A stretch of DNA of 64,000 bases from Candidatus Rhodoferax randersensis (GCA_016718155.1 JADKEH010000001.1:1-64000), one strand, 5' to 3'; shown: positions 41,896 to 51,612, numbered from the stretch's first letter. Numbers and translations: made by a program. The notes: generated by a model not told the origin, from the letters alone.

Positions 41896-44127
41896 ATGAA
41901 ATTGTCTCTTCGTTTTGTTTTGCCGTTGATGCTGGTGTTGGCGGGCTTCGCCTACGCGCTGGCACCCCTGGTGGACCAGCTCACACTGCGCTGGTTCGTG
42001 CGCGACCTCGACATCCGCGCGTCCCTGATCGTCAATACCATTCAAGAACCCCTGCAGGAGCAACTCGCAGCCGGCAAGAAAGCCAAGATCGGCGAGTTCT
42101 TCAGTCGCATCACCCAGGACGAGCGCCTGTACGCGGTCGGCTACTGCGCCTCACCATCCGGCGCAGCGCTCGCCAGCCGCTCGCTGCCAGCCGAGATCCG
42201 TTGCGACCAGCTCCAACGCTGGCAAGGGCCTGGTGATCACCTTTTGTCCAGCGCGCAAGGTCCACTGCACGTCGCGGTACGCCCCCTAGTCAACGAAGCC
42301 GGCACCGGCGGCAATCTGGTGCTGGTACACGACATGAGTTTTGTGACCCGCCGCAGCGAAGAAACCAAGCGCTACGTGTTCTACTTCTTCACCGCGATGG
42401 CGGTGGCCATTTCACTGATCACGGTGGTCATCGCCCAACTATCCTGGCGCGGCTGGATGGCTGGCATGCAGTCCCTGCTGCGTGGCGAGGGCCTGCTGCG
42501 CCAGCCGGTTGCCGCCGCGCCCAAACACCCTTCCGAGTTCAGACCGATTGCGCGCGACCTGCAACGCCTGATCAATGAACTGGAGGCCGAGACCCGGGCT
42601 CGCGACGAGAGCCAGGTGACCTGGACGCCGGAGGCCCTACGCGCCATCCTGCACGGAGAGTTGCGTGGCGAAGACGTGATCGTGGTCTCCAATCGGGAAC
42701 CGTATATTCACCAGCGACGCGGCGAGCGCATCGACGTGCAGCGCCCCGCCAGCGGGCTGGTGACGGCATTGGAGCCGATCATGCGCGCCTGCTCGGGCAC
42801 CTGGATCGCCCATGGCAGCGGCTCGGCCGACCGGGAAGCAGTGGACAAGCACGACCGCGTGGCCGTGCCGCCCGAGCACCCCGCCTACCAGATCCGCCGC
42901 GTCTGGCTCAGCCCCGAGGAAGAAGCCGGCTACTACTACGGCTTTTCCAACGAGGGGCTCTGGCCGCTTTGCCACATCGCCCACGGGCGGCCCACGTTCC
43001 GCTCTACCGACTGGGCGCAGTACGTCGCGGTCAACCGCAAGTTTGCCCTGGCCGTGGTGAGCGAGTCCAAGACCAAGAACCCGATCATCCTGGTGCAGGA
43101 CTACCACTTTGCCTTGCTGCCCAAGATGATCCGGGAACAACTGCCCGATGCCACCATCATCACGTTCTGGCACATCCCGTGGCCCAACCCCGAGTCCTTT
43201 GCCATCTGCCCCTGGCGCGACGAAGTGTTGGCGGGCTTGCTGGGCAGCAGCATCCTGGGCTTTCACACCCAGTTTCATTGCAACAATTTCGTCGACACGG
43301 TGGACCGATTCTTGGAGGCGCGGGTGGACCGCGAGTCCTTCAACGTGTCTTTCGGGGGCAAGCTCACCGCGGTGCGACGTTACCCCATCTCGATTGCCTG
43401 GCCACCCGAGCCGGACATGGTGCAAATGCCGGTCGCCGACTGCCGCAGCAGCCTGCGCCAGCGCAACGACCTGCCCCCCGATCACAAACTGGGGATCGGC
43501 GTGGACCGGCTGGACTACACCAAGGGCATCGTCGAGCGATTTCGCGCCATTGAGCGGCTGCTCGAACTCAAGCCCGAGTGGATTGGTCGCTTCAGCTTCG
43601 TGCAGATCGCCGCGCCCACCCGCTCCGGCATCGACGAATACCAGCACCACGAGGCCCAGGTACGGGCCATGGCCGCCCGAATCAACACCCGTTTTGCGCG
43701 CCAGGGTCCACCCCCCATCATCCTGAAGGTCGAGCACCACGAGCCGAAGGCGGTCTACGAATACTGCCGCGCCGCCGACCTGTGTTTCGTCAGCAGCCTG
43801 CACGATGGCATGAACCTGGTGGCCAAGGAGTTCGTGGCGGCGCGGGACGACGAACGCGGCGTGCTGGTCTTGTCCCAGTTCACCGGCGCGGCACGCGAGC
43901 TGGCCGAGGCCCTGATCGTCAATCCCTACGATGCGGACCAATGCGCCGCCGCGCTGCACATGGCGCTGACCATGCCGGTGGCCGAACAGCGTGATCGCAT
44001 GCGCCTGATGCGCGGCCTGGTGGCCGAGTTCAACGTCTTTCGCTGGGCCGGGCGCATGCTGCTGGATGCGGCCGCGATGCGTCGGCGCGGTCGCCTGATC
44101 GACAAACCAGGTGCCACCAGCGCATGA
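41896..44127 (+). CDS. otsA: membrane-tethered trehalose-6-phosphate synthase
   Basis: From ATG 41896 the protein has 743 residues, about 270 longer than soluble OtsA. TM1 is LRFVLPLMLVLAGFAYALAP; an extracytoplasmic part of about 130 residues follows; TM2 is YVFYFFTAMAVAISLITVVI near 161-180. A HAMP-like linker precedes the GT20 domain from about 257: VIVVSNREPYIHQRRGERID, then TFWHIPWPNPE, GVDRLDYTKGIVERFRAIER and VSSLHDGMNLVAKEFVAARD. It transfers glucose from UDP-glucose to glucose-6-phosphate. The sensor-kinase-like N-terminus suggests control by an external signal. It is co-transcribed with otsB (ATGA overlap). Confidence 0.93.
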   Translation: MKLSLRFVLPLMLVLAGFAYALAPLVDQLTLRWFVRDLDIRASLIVNTIQEPLQEQLAAGKKAKIGEFFSRITQDERLYAVGYCASPSGAALASRSLPAEIRCDQLQRWQGPGDHLLSSAQGPLHVAVRPLVNEAGTGGNLVLVHDMSFVTRRSEETKRYVFYFFTAMAVAISLITVVIAQLSWRGWMAGMQSLLRGEGLLRQPVAAAPKHPSEFRPIARDLQRLINELEAETRARDESQVTWTPEALRAILHGELRGEDVIVVSNREPYIHQRRGERIDVQRPASGLVTALEPIMRACSGTWIAHGSGSADREAVDKHDRVAVPPEHPAYQIRRVWLSPEEEAGYYYGFSNEGLWPLCHIAHGRPTFRSTDWAQYVAVNRKFALAVVSESKTKNPIILVQDYHFALLPKMIREQLPDATIITFWHIPWPNPESFAICPWRDEVLAGLLGSSILGFHTQFHCNNFVDTVDRFLEARVDRESFNVSFGGKLTAVRRYPISIAWPPEPDMVQMPVADCRSSLRQRNDLPPDHKLGIGVDRLDYTKGIVERFRAIERLLELKPEWIGRFSFVQIAAPTRSGIDEYQHHEAQVRAMAARINTRFARQGPPPIILKVEHHEPKAVYEYCRAADLCFVSSLHDGMNLVAKEFVAARDDERGVLVLSQFTGAARELAEALIVNPYDADQCAAALHMALTMPVAEQRDRMRLMRGLVAEFNVFRWAGRMLLDAAAMRRRGRLIDKPGATSA

Positions 44128-44885
44128 GCACGCCGCGCAAGTCAGAGCCGCCGTCCCCGCACGCGGACTGGGCCTTTTTTCTGGATGTCGACGGCACCTT
44201 GATCAACCTCGCCGACACGCCGCAGGCGGTGTGTGTGGATGCCGCGCTGCTGGACCTGATCGGCCGGTTGCACCGCGCCAGCGGGGGCGCCGTGGCCCTG
44301 GTCAGCGGCCGCATGATCTCGGACTTGCAGAGCCGTCTCGGCGCGCTGACGCTGCCGCTGGCAGGGCAACATGGCCTGGAGCGTCGCGACGCGGCCGGCC
44401 GTCTGTGGATGCATGCCGCGCCGCCGGCCGCCAAGTACGCAATGAAGGAGTCGCTGGCGCCACTGCTGGCGCGCCACCCCGGCTTGATGCTGGAAGACAA
44501 GGGCTTGACCTTGGCCCTGCACTACCGGCTGGCGCCCACCATGGCCGCCAACGTGCACCGCATCATGCGTCGCCTGGTCAGCCAGGTCGGCCAGGGCCTG
44601 GAGTTGCAGCGCGGCAAACGCGTGGTGGAGATCAAGCCCGCCGGCATTGACAAGGGCACCGCAGTGGCCGAGTATCTGGCCGAACCGCCCTTCCGTGGCC
44701 GCCGCGCGGTGTTCATCGGTGACGATCTCAACGACGAGCATGGTTTTGCCGAAGTCAATCGGCTCGGCGGCGTCTCGATCAAGGTTGGCCGCGGTGCCAG
44801 TTGCGCGCGTTTTCGACTGAAAGACGTGGCGTCGGTCAGGCGCTGGCTGGCCACTGCCCTGAAGGAAACCCATGAAAACGCTTGA
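44124..44885 (+). CDS. otsB: trehalose-6-phosphate phosphatase
   Basis: The protein has 253 residues of the HAD superfamily. Motif I is FFLDVDGTLINLADTPQAV (nucleophile Asp and acid/base Asp); VSGRMISDLQSRL carries motif II, KRVVEIKPAGIDKGTAVAEY the motif III Lys, and AVFIGDDLNDEHGFAEVNRL motif IV. It removes the phosphate of trehalose-6-phosphate made by the membrane-bound OtsA directly upstream. It overlaps the GH15 gene by 14 bp. Confidence 0.95.
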   Translation: MSTPRKSEPPSPHADWAFFLDVDGTLINLADTPQAVCVDAALLDLIGRLHRASGGAVALVSGRMISDLQSRLGALTLPLAGQHGLERRDAAGRLWMHAAPPAAKYAMKESLAPLLARHPGLMLEDKGLTLALHYRLAPTMAANVHRIMRRLVSQVGQGLELQRGKRVVEIKPAGIDKGTAVAEYLAEPPFRGRRAVFIGDDLNDEHGFAEVNRLGGVSIKVGRGASCARFRLKDVASVRRWLATALKETHENA

Positions 44886-46650
44886 TCTCGCTCTGATTGG
44901 AAACTGCACGATTGGCGCACTGATTGACGCGCATGCCACGGTCAACTGGGCCTGCTGGCCGCGCTTCGACGGCGACCCGGTGTTCTGCGCCCTGCTCAAG
45001 GACACTGACGACTATGGATTCTTCTCGGTGGAACTGGCCGACTGCGAGCGCACCGAGCAGCACTACCTTGAGAACACGGCGATTCTGGTGACCCGCCTGT
45101 ATGACCGCCAGGGTGGTGCGATCGAAGTCACCGACTTCGCGCCACGCTTCGGCCAGCATGGCCGCACGTTCCGACCCATGATGCTGGTGCGACGGCTACG
45201 CCGGCTGACCGGCAGCCCACGCCTGACACTGCGCCTGCGCCCGGCCTGCTCCGACGGTGCCGCTCGCCCAGCGGTGACCTGGGGCAGCAACCACATCCGT
45301 TACGTCGGCCCGACGCTGGCGTTGCGGCTGACCACCGACGCATCGCTGACGGCCATCCTGCAGGAGACGCCGTTCTTTCTCGACGACACGGTGACGCTGC
45401 TGCTGGGCGCGGACGAAACCGTGCACGAGGCGGCGGGCGATGTCGGCCGGCGCTTCCTCGAAGAAACCACCCAGCACTGGCGCGAATGGGTGCGCGCGCT
45501 GGCCATTCCCTATGAATGGCAGGAGGCCGTCATCCGGGCCGCCATCACGCTCAAGCTCAACGCCTACGACGACACCGGGGCCATCGTCGCCGCCATGAGC
45601 AGCTCGATTCCCGAGGCCCCCCACAGCGGGCGCAACTGGGACTACCGCTATTGCTGGTTGCGCGATGGCTACTTCGTGGTCAACGCCCTGAACCGCCTGG
45701 GCGCCACGCGCACGATGGAGCGTTACCTGGGCTACATCGTGAACATTGCCGCGCAGGCGGGCGCCGGTCCGCTGCAGCCGGTTTACGGCATCGATGGCCG
45801 CATCGAACTCGATGAGCGCGAGCTGCCCGCGCTGTCCGGCTATCGGGGCATGGGGCCGGCGCGCACCGGCAACCTAGCCTACAAGCAGGTTCAGCACGAT
45901 GTCTATGGCTCGGCGATCCTGGCGGCGAGCCACATCTTCTTTGACTGCCGCCTGACCCGCCGCGGCGACGAGGCCCTGTTTCGTCGCCTCGAACCGCTGG
46001 GCGAGCAGGCGCTACGCTGCCACGACCAGCCCGACGCCGGACTGTGGGAGTTGCGCGGCAGCGCGCGCGTGCACACCTTCTCATCGGTCATGTGCTGGGC
46101 CGCGTGTGATCGGCTGGCCCGCATCGCCGTTCACCTCGGCTTGACCGAACGCGCGACCTATTGGCACGAACAGGCACTGGCGATCCACGCAACCATCAGT
46201 CAACGCGCCTGGAACGCGCAACGTGGCAGCTTCGTCGCCACTTTCGAAGGCGACACCATGGATGCCAGCTTGCTGCTGCTCGCTGAAGTCGGATTTCTCG
46301 ATGTCTGGGACCCGCGCTTTCGCGCCACCGTCAGCGCAGTCAACCAGGATCTGCGTCGCGGCGACTTCATCTTTCGCTACATCGAGAAAGACGACTTCGG
46401 TGAACCCGAGAACGCCTTCCTGGTGTGCACCTTCTGGTACGTCAATGCCCTGGCGTCACTGGACTGCCGCCAGGAAGCCCGCGAGCTGTTCGGCAAGCTG
46501 CTGGCCTGTCGCAATCGCCACGGCTTGCTGGCCGAACACGTGGACCCACGCAGCGGCGAGCAGTGGGGCAACTTCGTGCAGACCTACAGCATGGTCGGCC
46601 TGATCAACGCCGCCATCCGGCTATCGATTCGCTGGGATCAGGCTTTTTGA
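44872..46650 (+). CDS. GH15-family glycoside hydrolase
   Basis: The protein has 592 residues. The N-terminal beta-sandwich domain has LDLALIGNCTIGALIDAHAT and WPRFDGDPVFCALL, the usual start of GH15 proteins that act as glucoamylase or trehalase. The catalytic (alpha/alpha)6 barrel has SGRNWDYRYCWLRDGYFVVN with the general-acid region, YGIDGRIELDERELPALSGY, and NRHGLLAEHVDPRSGEQWGN with the catalytic base Glu. Such genes often follow otsAB. Some GH15 proteins are trehalases, so it may recycle trehalose, or it may act on glucans. No signal peptide, so cytoplasmic. Confidence 0.9.
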   Translation: MKTLDLALIGNCTIGALIDAHATVNWACWPRFDGDPVFCALLKDTDDYGFFSVELADCERTEQHYLENTAILVTRLYDRQGGAIEVTDFAPRFGQHGRTFRPMMLVRRLRRLTGSPRLTLRLRPACSDGAARPAVTWGSNHIRYVGPTLALRLTTDASLTAILQETPFFLDDTVTLLLGADETVHEAAGDVGRRFLEETTQHWREWVRALAIPYEWQEAVIRAAITLKLNAYDDTGAIVAAMSSSIPEAPHSGRNWDYRYCWLRDGYFVVNALNRLGATRTMERYLGYIVNIAAQAGAGPLQPVYGIDGRIELDERELPALSGYRGMGPARTGNLAYKQVQHDVYGSAILAASHIFFDCRLTRRGDEALFRRLEPLGEQALRCHDQPDAGLWELRGSARVHTFSSVMCWAACDRLARIAVHLGLTERATYWHEQALAIHATISQRAWNAQRGSFVATFEGDTMDASLLLLAEVGFLDVWDPRFRATVSAVNQDLRRGDFIFRYIEKDDFGEPENAFLVCTFWYVNALASLDCRQEARELFGKLLACRNRHGLLAEHVDPRSGEQWGNFVQTYSMVGLINAAIRLSIRWDQAF

Positions 46651-46660
46651 GGGAGTCAGC

Positions 46661-47602
46661 TCAGAACGGTGCCATGGTCATGATCACAAAACCGGCGTAG
46701 GCGCCAATGAGTGCCAGACCGCGGCGGCGCGACAACACGCCGCCGCGCGGCAACATCAGCGCCACGGTCAGCACGCCAAACACCAACGCCACCGCAAGCT
46801 CGTTCAGTGGCGCGTGGATCGGGTGAATGGTGGCCGTCAGGCCAACAATCGCCAGTCCGTTGAACAAGTTGCTGCCCAGCAAGGTACCCAGGCCCACATC
46901 GTCATGGCCTCGCCAACGCGACAACATCACCGTCACCAGCTCGGGTAAGGAGGTACCCAGCGCCACCACGGTGGCGCCGATCACATACGGGTGTATCCCA
47001 AGCGTTGCCGCAATGCCCGAGGCGCCCGTCACAAACAGGCGACCGGCCAGCACCAGGCCCGCCAGGCCACCCAACACCATCAGCCAGGCATGGGCCGGTC
47101 GCGTCGCCGTGGAGACCTCCGGTGACGCCTGCCGTCGGTGCGCCATGGCCTGCCGCACCACCAGGGTCAACCAGCCGGCAAACACCGCCAGTAACACAAC
47201 GCCCTCGCCGCGCGACAGCAGACCATCGCGCGCCAAAACCAACGTAAGCGCGGGCACCGCCAGCGCCAATATGAAATCGCGCCTGAAGTCATCGAGGCGC
47301 GCCGCCACGGGACCCAACAGCAGGGCCAGGCCCATGATCAGCCCAACATTGACCACGTTGCTGCCCAAGGCATCGCCAAGGCCAATGCCGGGCTTGCCGG
47401 CCAGCGCGGCGAGGCTCGACACCGCCAGTTCCGGGCTTGACGTGGCAAAGGCCGCCAGCGTAGTGGCCACCAGAAACTTGGGCAGGCGCAACCAATCCGC
47501 GACGCCCAGCACACCCTGCAAAAAGAGTGCGCCACCCACTGCGGCGGCCGGAATAGCCGCGAGCAGGACCAGCAAGTCAGTGGTGGCTAAGGGCAATGTC
47601 AT
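46661..47602 (-). CDS. CaCA-family sodium/calcium exchanger
   Basis: From ATG 47602 the protein has 313 residues and about ten TM segments in two inverted halves. Each half has the alpha-repeat signature: LVATTLAAFATSSPELAVSS with GDALGSNVVNVGLIMGLAL, and VIGATVVALGTSLPELVTVM with GTLLGSNLFNGLAIVGL. These are the ion-binding regions of YrbG-like exchangers. A GTG at 47623 could extend it by 7 residues. It converges with the GH15 gene, 10 bp apart, with no clear terminator. Confidence 0.92.
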   Translation of the reverse strand: MTLPLATTDLLVLLAAIPAAAVGGALFLQGVLGVADWLRLPKFLVATTLAAFATSSPELAVSSLAALAGKPGIGLGDALGSNVVNVGLIMGLALLLGPVAARLDDFRRDFILALAVPALTLVLARDGLLSRGEGVVLLAVFAGWLTLVVRQAMAHRRQASPEVSTATRPAHAWLMVLGGLAGLVLAGRLFVTGASGIAATLGIHPYVIGATVVALGTSLPELVTVMLSRWRGHDDVGLGTLLGSNLFNGLAIVGLTATIHPIHAPLNELAVALVFGVLTVALMLPRGGVLSRRRGLALIGAYAGFVIMTMAPF

Positions 47603-47655
47603 GACAAGCAGCGATGAAAGCACCAGCCTACCACCGTCGCCTCAGCGCCGAAGCG

Positions 47656-48927
47656 TCACACCGCGCAGGACCGAAACCCCACAAAGATGTCGTCGCGCTC
47701 GGGCAAAAAGTAGTTGCGGTATTTGGGGTGCTTCATGCGCGAGCGGGTCGCAAACGAGGCGCCGCGCAGCACCTTGTGGGTGCCAAACCAGGGCTGAGAA
47801 TAGTCGCGGTAAGGGTCCGGTGTAAAACCTGGGTAGCCCCGGAACGTGGTGCCGGTCCACTCCCACACGTCACCCCACCTAAAGCCGCGCCGCGCGGCCG
47901 TGTGTGCCGCCACCTCCCACTCCACTTCGGCCGGCAGGCGCCGACCGGCCCAGCGGCACCAGGCATCGGCCTCCCACCAGCTCACGTGCATCACGCTCTG
48001 GCCGCCCAGCATGCGCATCGACTTGCCAAAGCGCGTTTGCAGCACCGCCGCCGCACCGCCAAAACGGGCCACGCCAATCTGCTCCACATAGGCCGGACCG
48101 CGCCGGCCGTCCTGGGCATTTTTTTCCTGCAACCAGCGCCAACCCCGTGGGTGCCAGAGCTCCTCGCGGTCGTATCCCCCGTCGTCCACAAACTCGACGA
48201 ACTGCGACCAGTTGACCGCCTGCGCATCAATCTCGAACTCGGGCACCGGCACCACGTGCGCCGGTCGTTCGTTGTCAAAATTAAAGCCCCCCAGATCCGC
48301 CAGCCCCAGGCTCCAGCGGGTGGCCGGCACCAGCAGTGGCGCGCTGGTGGGCACGGGGCCGGGCATGGCCACTTGCAGGGGCAGGCCCAAGGTCTGCGCC
48401 ATGTAGACCCAGGCTTCGCCGTGCATGTCCTCGTGGAACAGCGACAGGCGGTAGAAGTACAGCGCGTCGTCTTCGTCCGGCGTCTTTTCAAGCAGCTCCA
48501 GGTTGGACTCCAGCGTATCGAGCAGGTAGCGCCGGATGTCATCGAGGGCCGGCAGCTCCAATGACCAGCGGCTGTCGTGCGCCACCAGGCCGGAGTTGTA
48601 CCAGCCGTCGGCACCGGGTTCGATCGAGGCCAGCCGCGTGGCGGCGGGGTCGGCACGGCGCCCAAGGTGGCGCTGCAGGTTGCGCGACAGCCACCACTCG
48701 GCAAACCATCCGATGTGCCCCAGCTCCCAAAGTGGCGGGTTGAGCTCGGGCACACACGGCACCTCGAAGTTGACCTCGGCCAGGGCCTTTTCGTACTCCG
48801 CCAACAAGTGCAGGGTCTGGTTGCGCGCGTCCATCAGCGCCAGCGACAACACGTCACGTCCGGCGTGGCGCATGTCGGGCGAGTCAATCGAGATGAGGCT
48901 GGTCTTGTGCATGGTCTTGCGTTTCAT
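47656..48927 (-). CDS. EgtB/SenA-like sulfoxide or selenoxide synthase
   Basis: The protein has 423 residues. An N-terminal DinB-like domain carries the iron-binding histidines: ELGHIGWFAEWW and FHEDMHGEAW, an HX3HXE pattern. The C-terminal formylglycine-generating-enzyme-like domain (about 205-423) has MHVSWWEADAWCRWAGRRLP, GDVWEWTGTTFRGYPGF and ASFATRSRMKHPKYRNYFLP. EgtB-like enzymes join a thiol, or in SenA a selenosugar, to hercynine. Betaproteobacterial SenA sequences look like this. No EgtD, SenB or SelD gene is in the window, so ergothioneine versus selenoneine cannot be decided. Confidence 0.85.
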   Translation of the reverse strand: MKRKTMHKTSLISIDSPDMRHAGRDVLSLALMDARNQTLHLLAEYEKALAEVNFEVPCVPELNPPLWELGHIGWFAEWWLSRNLQRHLGRRADPAATRLASIEPGADGWYNSGLVAHDSRWSLELPALDDIRRYLLDTLESNLELLEKTPDEDDALYFYRLSLFHEDMHGEAWVYMAQTLGLPLQVAMPGPVPTSAPLLVPATRWSLGLADLGGFNFDNERPAHVVPVPEFEIDAQAVNWSQFVEFVDDGGYDREELWHPRGWRWLQEKNAQDGRRGPAYVEQIGVARFGGAAAVLQTRFGKSMRMLGGQSVMHVSWWEADAWCRWAGRRLPAEVEWEVAAHTAARRGFRWGDVWEWTGTTFRGYPGFTPDPYRDYSQPWFGTHKVLRGASFATRSRMKHPKYRNYFLPERDDIFVGFRSCAV

Positions 48928-49125
48928 TATTGTGCGCCGCGCCGAACTCGTGGTGGCTTCGACAGCCGTGTCGCACTGGTGTTTACCCTAGTCCGAATCG
49001 CGATGCCGTCAGGGTTTTCTCAGTCATCAAGCGTTAACCTCCAGATTGCAATAAGGTCTGCGCTGGTGCACGGATGACGCTGCATCGTTGGACCTCAGAC
49101 TTCATAATTTTTCGATGGAGACACC

Positions 49126-49728
49126 ATGACCGCCTTACTGTCCCTGTCCCGCCTGATTGACAAAATCAGCACCGGGGTTGGCAAATTCACCATGTGGCTG
49201 ATCCTGGCCACCACCTTGATCAGCGCCGGCAACGCCATCGTGCGCAAGATCTTCAACGTCAGCTCCAACGGCCTGCTGGAGATTCAGTGGTACCTGTTTG
49301 CCGCCGTGTTCATGCTGGGTGCGAGTTATGGCTTTCTGAAGAACTCGCACGTGCGCATCGACTTCATCTCCTCCAAGCTGAGTGACCGCGCGCGCAACTG
49401 GGTCGACGTGGTGGGCATCCTGGTGGTGTTGATTCCGTTTTGCCTGATCATCATCTCACTGGGTTGGCCATTCTTTACCCAGGCGCTGGCCAGTGGCGAG
49501 ATGTCGCAAAACGCCGGCGGCCTGATTCGCTGGCCGGCCTATGTGCTGATTCCGGCGGGGTTTGCCTTGCTGTTGCTGCAAGCGGTGTCCGAGTTGATCA
49601 AGCGTATTGCCTTCCTCACCGGCAAGGGCCCTGACGTGCTCAACAGCGAAGACACCAAATCCGACGAGCAAAAGCACCTAGAAGAACTTGAAGCCCAGGC
49701 CGCACGCCAACTGGCAGGAGTCAAATAA
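49126..49728 (+). CDS. dctQ: TRAP transporter small permease subunit
   Basis: The protein has 200 residues with four TM helices (about 20-40, 55-75, 95-115 and 135-155) and family segments GNAIVRKIFNVSSNGLLEIQ and GASYGFLKNSHVRIDFISSK. The C-terminal tail is polar (SEDTKSDEQKHLEELEAQAA). It is followed directly by the large permease gene at 49729. With dctP at 53-54 kb it makes a complete tripartite ATP-independent transporter for an organic acid. Confidence 0.93.
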   Translation: MTALLSLSRLIDKISTGVGKFTMWLILATTLISAGNAIVRKIFNVSSNGLLEIQWYLFAAVFMLGASYGFLKNSHVRIDFISSKLSDRARNWVDVVGILVVLIPFCLIIISLGWPFFTQALASGEMSQNAGGLIRWPAYVLIPAGFALLLLQAVSELIKRIAFLTGKGPDVLNSEDTKSDEQKHLEELEAQAARQLAGVK

Positions 49729-51567
49729 ATGCAAACCACTTTTCTGGCACAGCAGTTTGTGCCACTCATGTTCTGCGGGCTGTTCGCCCTGTTGCTGACC
49801 GGCTTTCCGGTCGCCTTTGGCCTGGCCGCTTGCGGGCTGGCGTTTGGCTTCATCGGCATCGAGGCCGGTATTTTTCCGGCCGCCATGTTCCAGGCCCTGC
49901 CGCTGCGCATCTTTGGCATCATGCAAAACGACACCTTGCTGGCCATTCCCTTCTTCACCTTCATGGGCATTATTCTGGAGCGATCCGGCATGGCCGAGGA
50001 CCTGCTTGAAACCGTTGGCCAGGTGTTTGGCCCGGTGCGCGGCGGCGTTGCCATTGCGGTGATTCTGGTGGGTGCGCTGCTGGCCGCCACCACCGGCGTG
50101 GTGGCTGCAGCGGTGATTTCCATGGGCCTGATCTCCTTGCCCGTGATGCTGCGCTATGGCTACAACCGCACCATTGCCACCGGTGCCATCACCGCCTCGG
50201 GCACCTTGGCGCAAGCGATACCGCCGTCCTTAGTGCTGATTGTGCTGGCCGACCAATTGGGCCGCTCGGTGGGCGACATGTACTCGGGCGCGCTGATTCC
50301 GGGCCTGTTGCTGGTGGGCCTGTACCTGCTGTTTATTGTGGCCGTGGCCATCATCAAGCCCGACTGGGTGCCGGCGCTGCCGCCAGAAGCCTTGCTGTTC
50401 AAGGAAGACAACGGCAAGTCCGGCCACCGCTCGCTGCTGGTGCTGGTGCTGATTTGCGCTGCTGTGGGTTTTGGCTGGGCGCAGGTTCACAACGGCCTGA
50501 TGACCAAGTGGCTGGAGCGCTCCACGCCGTCGGCGGGCGACGAGATCGTCATCATGTCCATGACGCTGGCGTCACTCACCGGCCTGGCGCTGGCCATCAT
50601 CAACCACGTGACCAAGCTGCACCTGCTGTCGCGCCTGGCCGAACAGGTGACCTTTGTGCTGATGCCACCGCTGATCCTGATCTTCCTGGTGCTGGGCACG
50701 ATTTTCCTGGGCATTGCCACCCCCACCGAAGGCGGCGCCATGGGCGCCCTGGGTGCGCTGATTCTGGCGATGATCAAGCGCCGGCTGACCCTGCCGCTGA
50801 CCAAACAGGCGCTGGAGAACACCGCCAAGCTGGCCTCCTTCGTGCTGTTCATCCTGATTGGTTCGACCGTGTTCAGCTTCACCTTCAATGCGGCCGACGG
50901 CCACATCTGGGTGGAACACCTGTTCAAGGACATGCCCGGCGGCGCCTGGGGCTTCCTGATCGTGGTCAACATCCTGGTGTTCGTGCTGGGTTGTTTCATC
51001 GACTTCTTCGAGATCGCCTTCATCGTGATCCCCTTGCTGGCACCGGTGGCCGAGAAGATCCTGCCCGGCCTGGTGCCCGGCATGACGCCCGACCAGGCCA
51101 TGATCTGGTTTGGCGTGATCATTGCCATGAACCTGCAAACCTCGTTCCTGACGCCGCCCTTCGGTTTTGCACTGTTCTACCTGCGCAGCGTGGCCGCCAA
51201 GTTTGACTACAAGGACCGTGTCACCGGCAAGCTGATCCCCTCGGTCAAGACCAGCGAGATCTACAAGGGCTCGATCGCCTTCATCATCCTGCAGGTGATC
51301 ATGGTGGGCGCCATCATGGCCTTCCCGGTGCTGGTGACCGGTGGCATCGAAAAGGTCGAGGCACTGAGCTCGGACCAGATCATGCAGCAGCTCAATATGC
51401 CCGGCGCCGAGCAGCCGGTGGATGCACCGGCGGCCCCCGCGTCCGGCGCGGCGCCGTCTGCCTCCGACCCCTTTGCCCCACCGCAGGCTGACGCCAAGCC
51501 AGCCGAGGACGACCCCATGAAGGCGGTGCTTGAAGCGGCCGAAAAGGACGCCAAGAAAAAACCATAA
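49729..51567 (+). CDS. dctM: TRAP transporter large permease subunit, extended C-terminus
   Basis: The ATG follows the dctQ stop without a gap. The protein has 612 residues against about 430-450 for DctM; it has a longer middle region (around 215-290) and an Ala/Pro/Asp-rich cytoplasmic tail of about 70 residues (VDAPAAPASGAAPSASDPF...). The family core is clear: GFPVAFGLAACGLAFGFIGI, ERSGMAEDLLETVGQVFGPV, GTLAQAIPPSLVLIVLADQL, and GVIIAMNLQTSFLTPPFGFA. This long type is known from the DctM subgroup that transports lactate or 2-oxo acids (inference). A terminator follows at 51587. Confidence 0.93.
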   Translation: MQTTFLAQQFVPLMFCGLFALLLTGFPVAFGLAACGLAFGFIGIEAGIFPAAMFQALPLRIFGIMQNDTLLAIPFFTFMGIILERSGMAEDLLETVGQVFGPVRGGVAIAVILVGALLAATTGVVAAAVISMGLISLPVMLRYGYNRTIATGAITASGTLAQAIPPSLVLIVLADQLGRSVGDMYSGALIPGLLLVGLYLLFIVAVAIIKPDWVPALPPEALLFKEDNGKSGHRSLLVLVLICAAVGFGWAQVHNGLMTKWLERSTPSAGDEIVIMSMTLASLTGLALAIINHVTKLHLLSRLAEQVTFVLMPPLILIFLVLGTIFLGIATPTEGGAMGALGALILAMIKRRLTLPLTKQALENTAKLASFVLFILIGSTVFSFTFNAADGHIWVEHLFKDMPGGAWGFLIVVNILVFVLGCFIDFFEIAFIVIPLLAPVAEKILPGLVPGMTPDQAMIWFGVIIAMNLQTSFLTPPFGFALFYLRSVAAKFDYKDRVTGKLIPSVKTSEIYKGSIAFIILQVIMVGAIMAFPVLVTGGIEKVEALSSDQIMQQLNMPGAEQPVDAPAAPASGAAPSASDPFAPPQADAKPAEDDPMKAVLEAAEKDAKKKP

Positions 51568-51586
51568 GCGCAAGTAAAACGCTGGT

Positions 51587-51612
51587 AAAAAGGGCTTTCG
51601 GGCCCTTTTTTT
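51587..51612 (+). terminator. rho-independent terminator after dctM
   Basis: AAAAAGGGC-TTTCGG-GCCCTTTTTTT, a 9-bp stem followed by a T-run, 20 bp after the dctM stop. It separates dctQM from nhaD. Confidence 0.9.
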
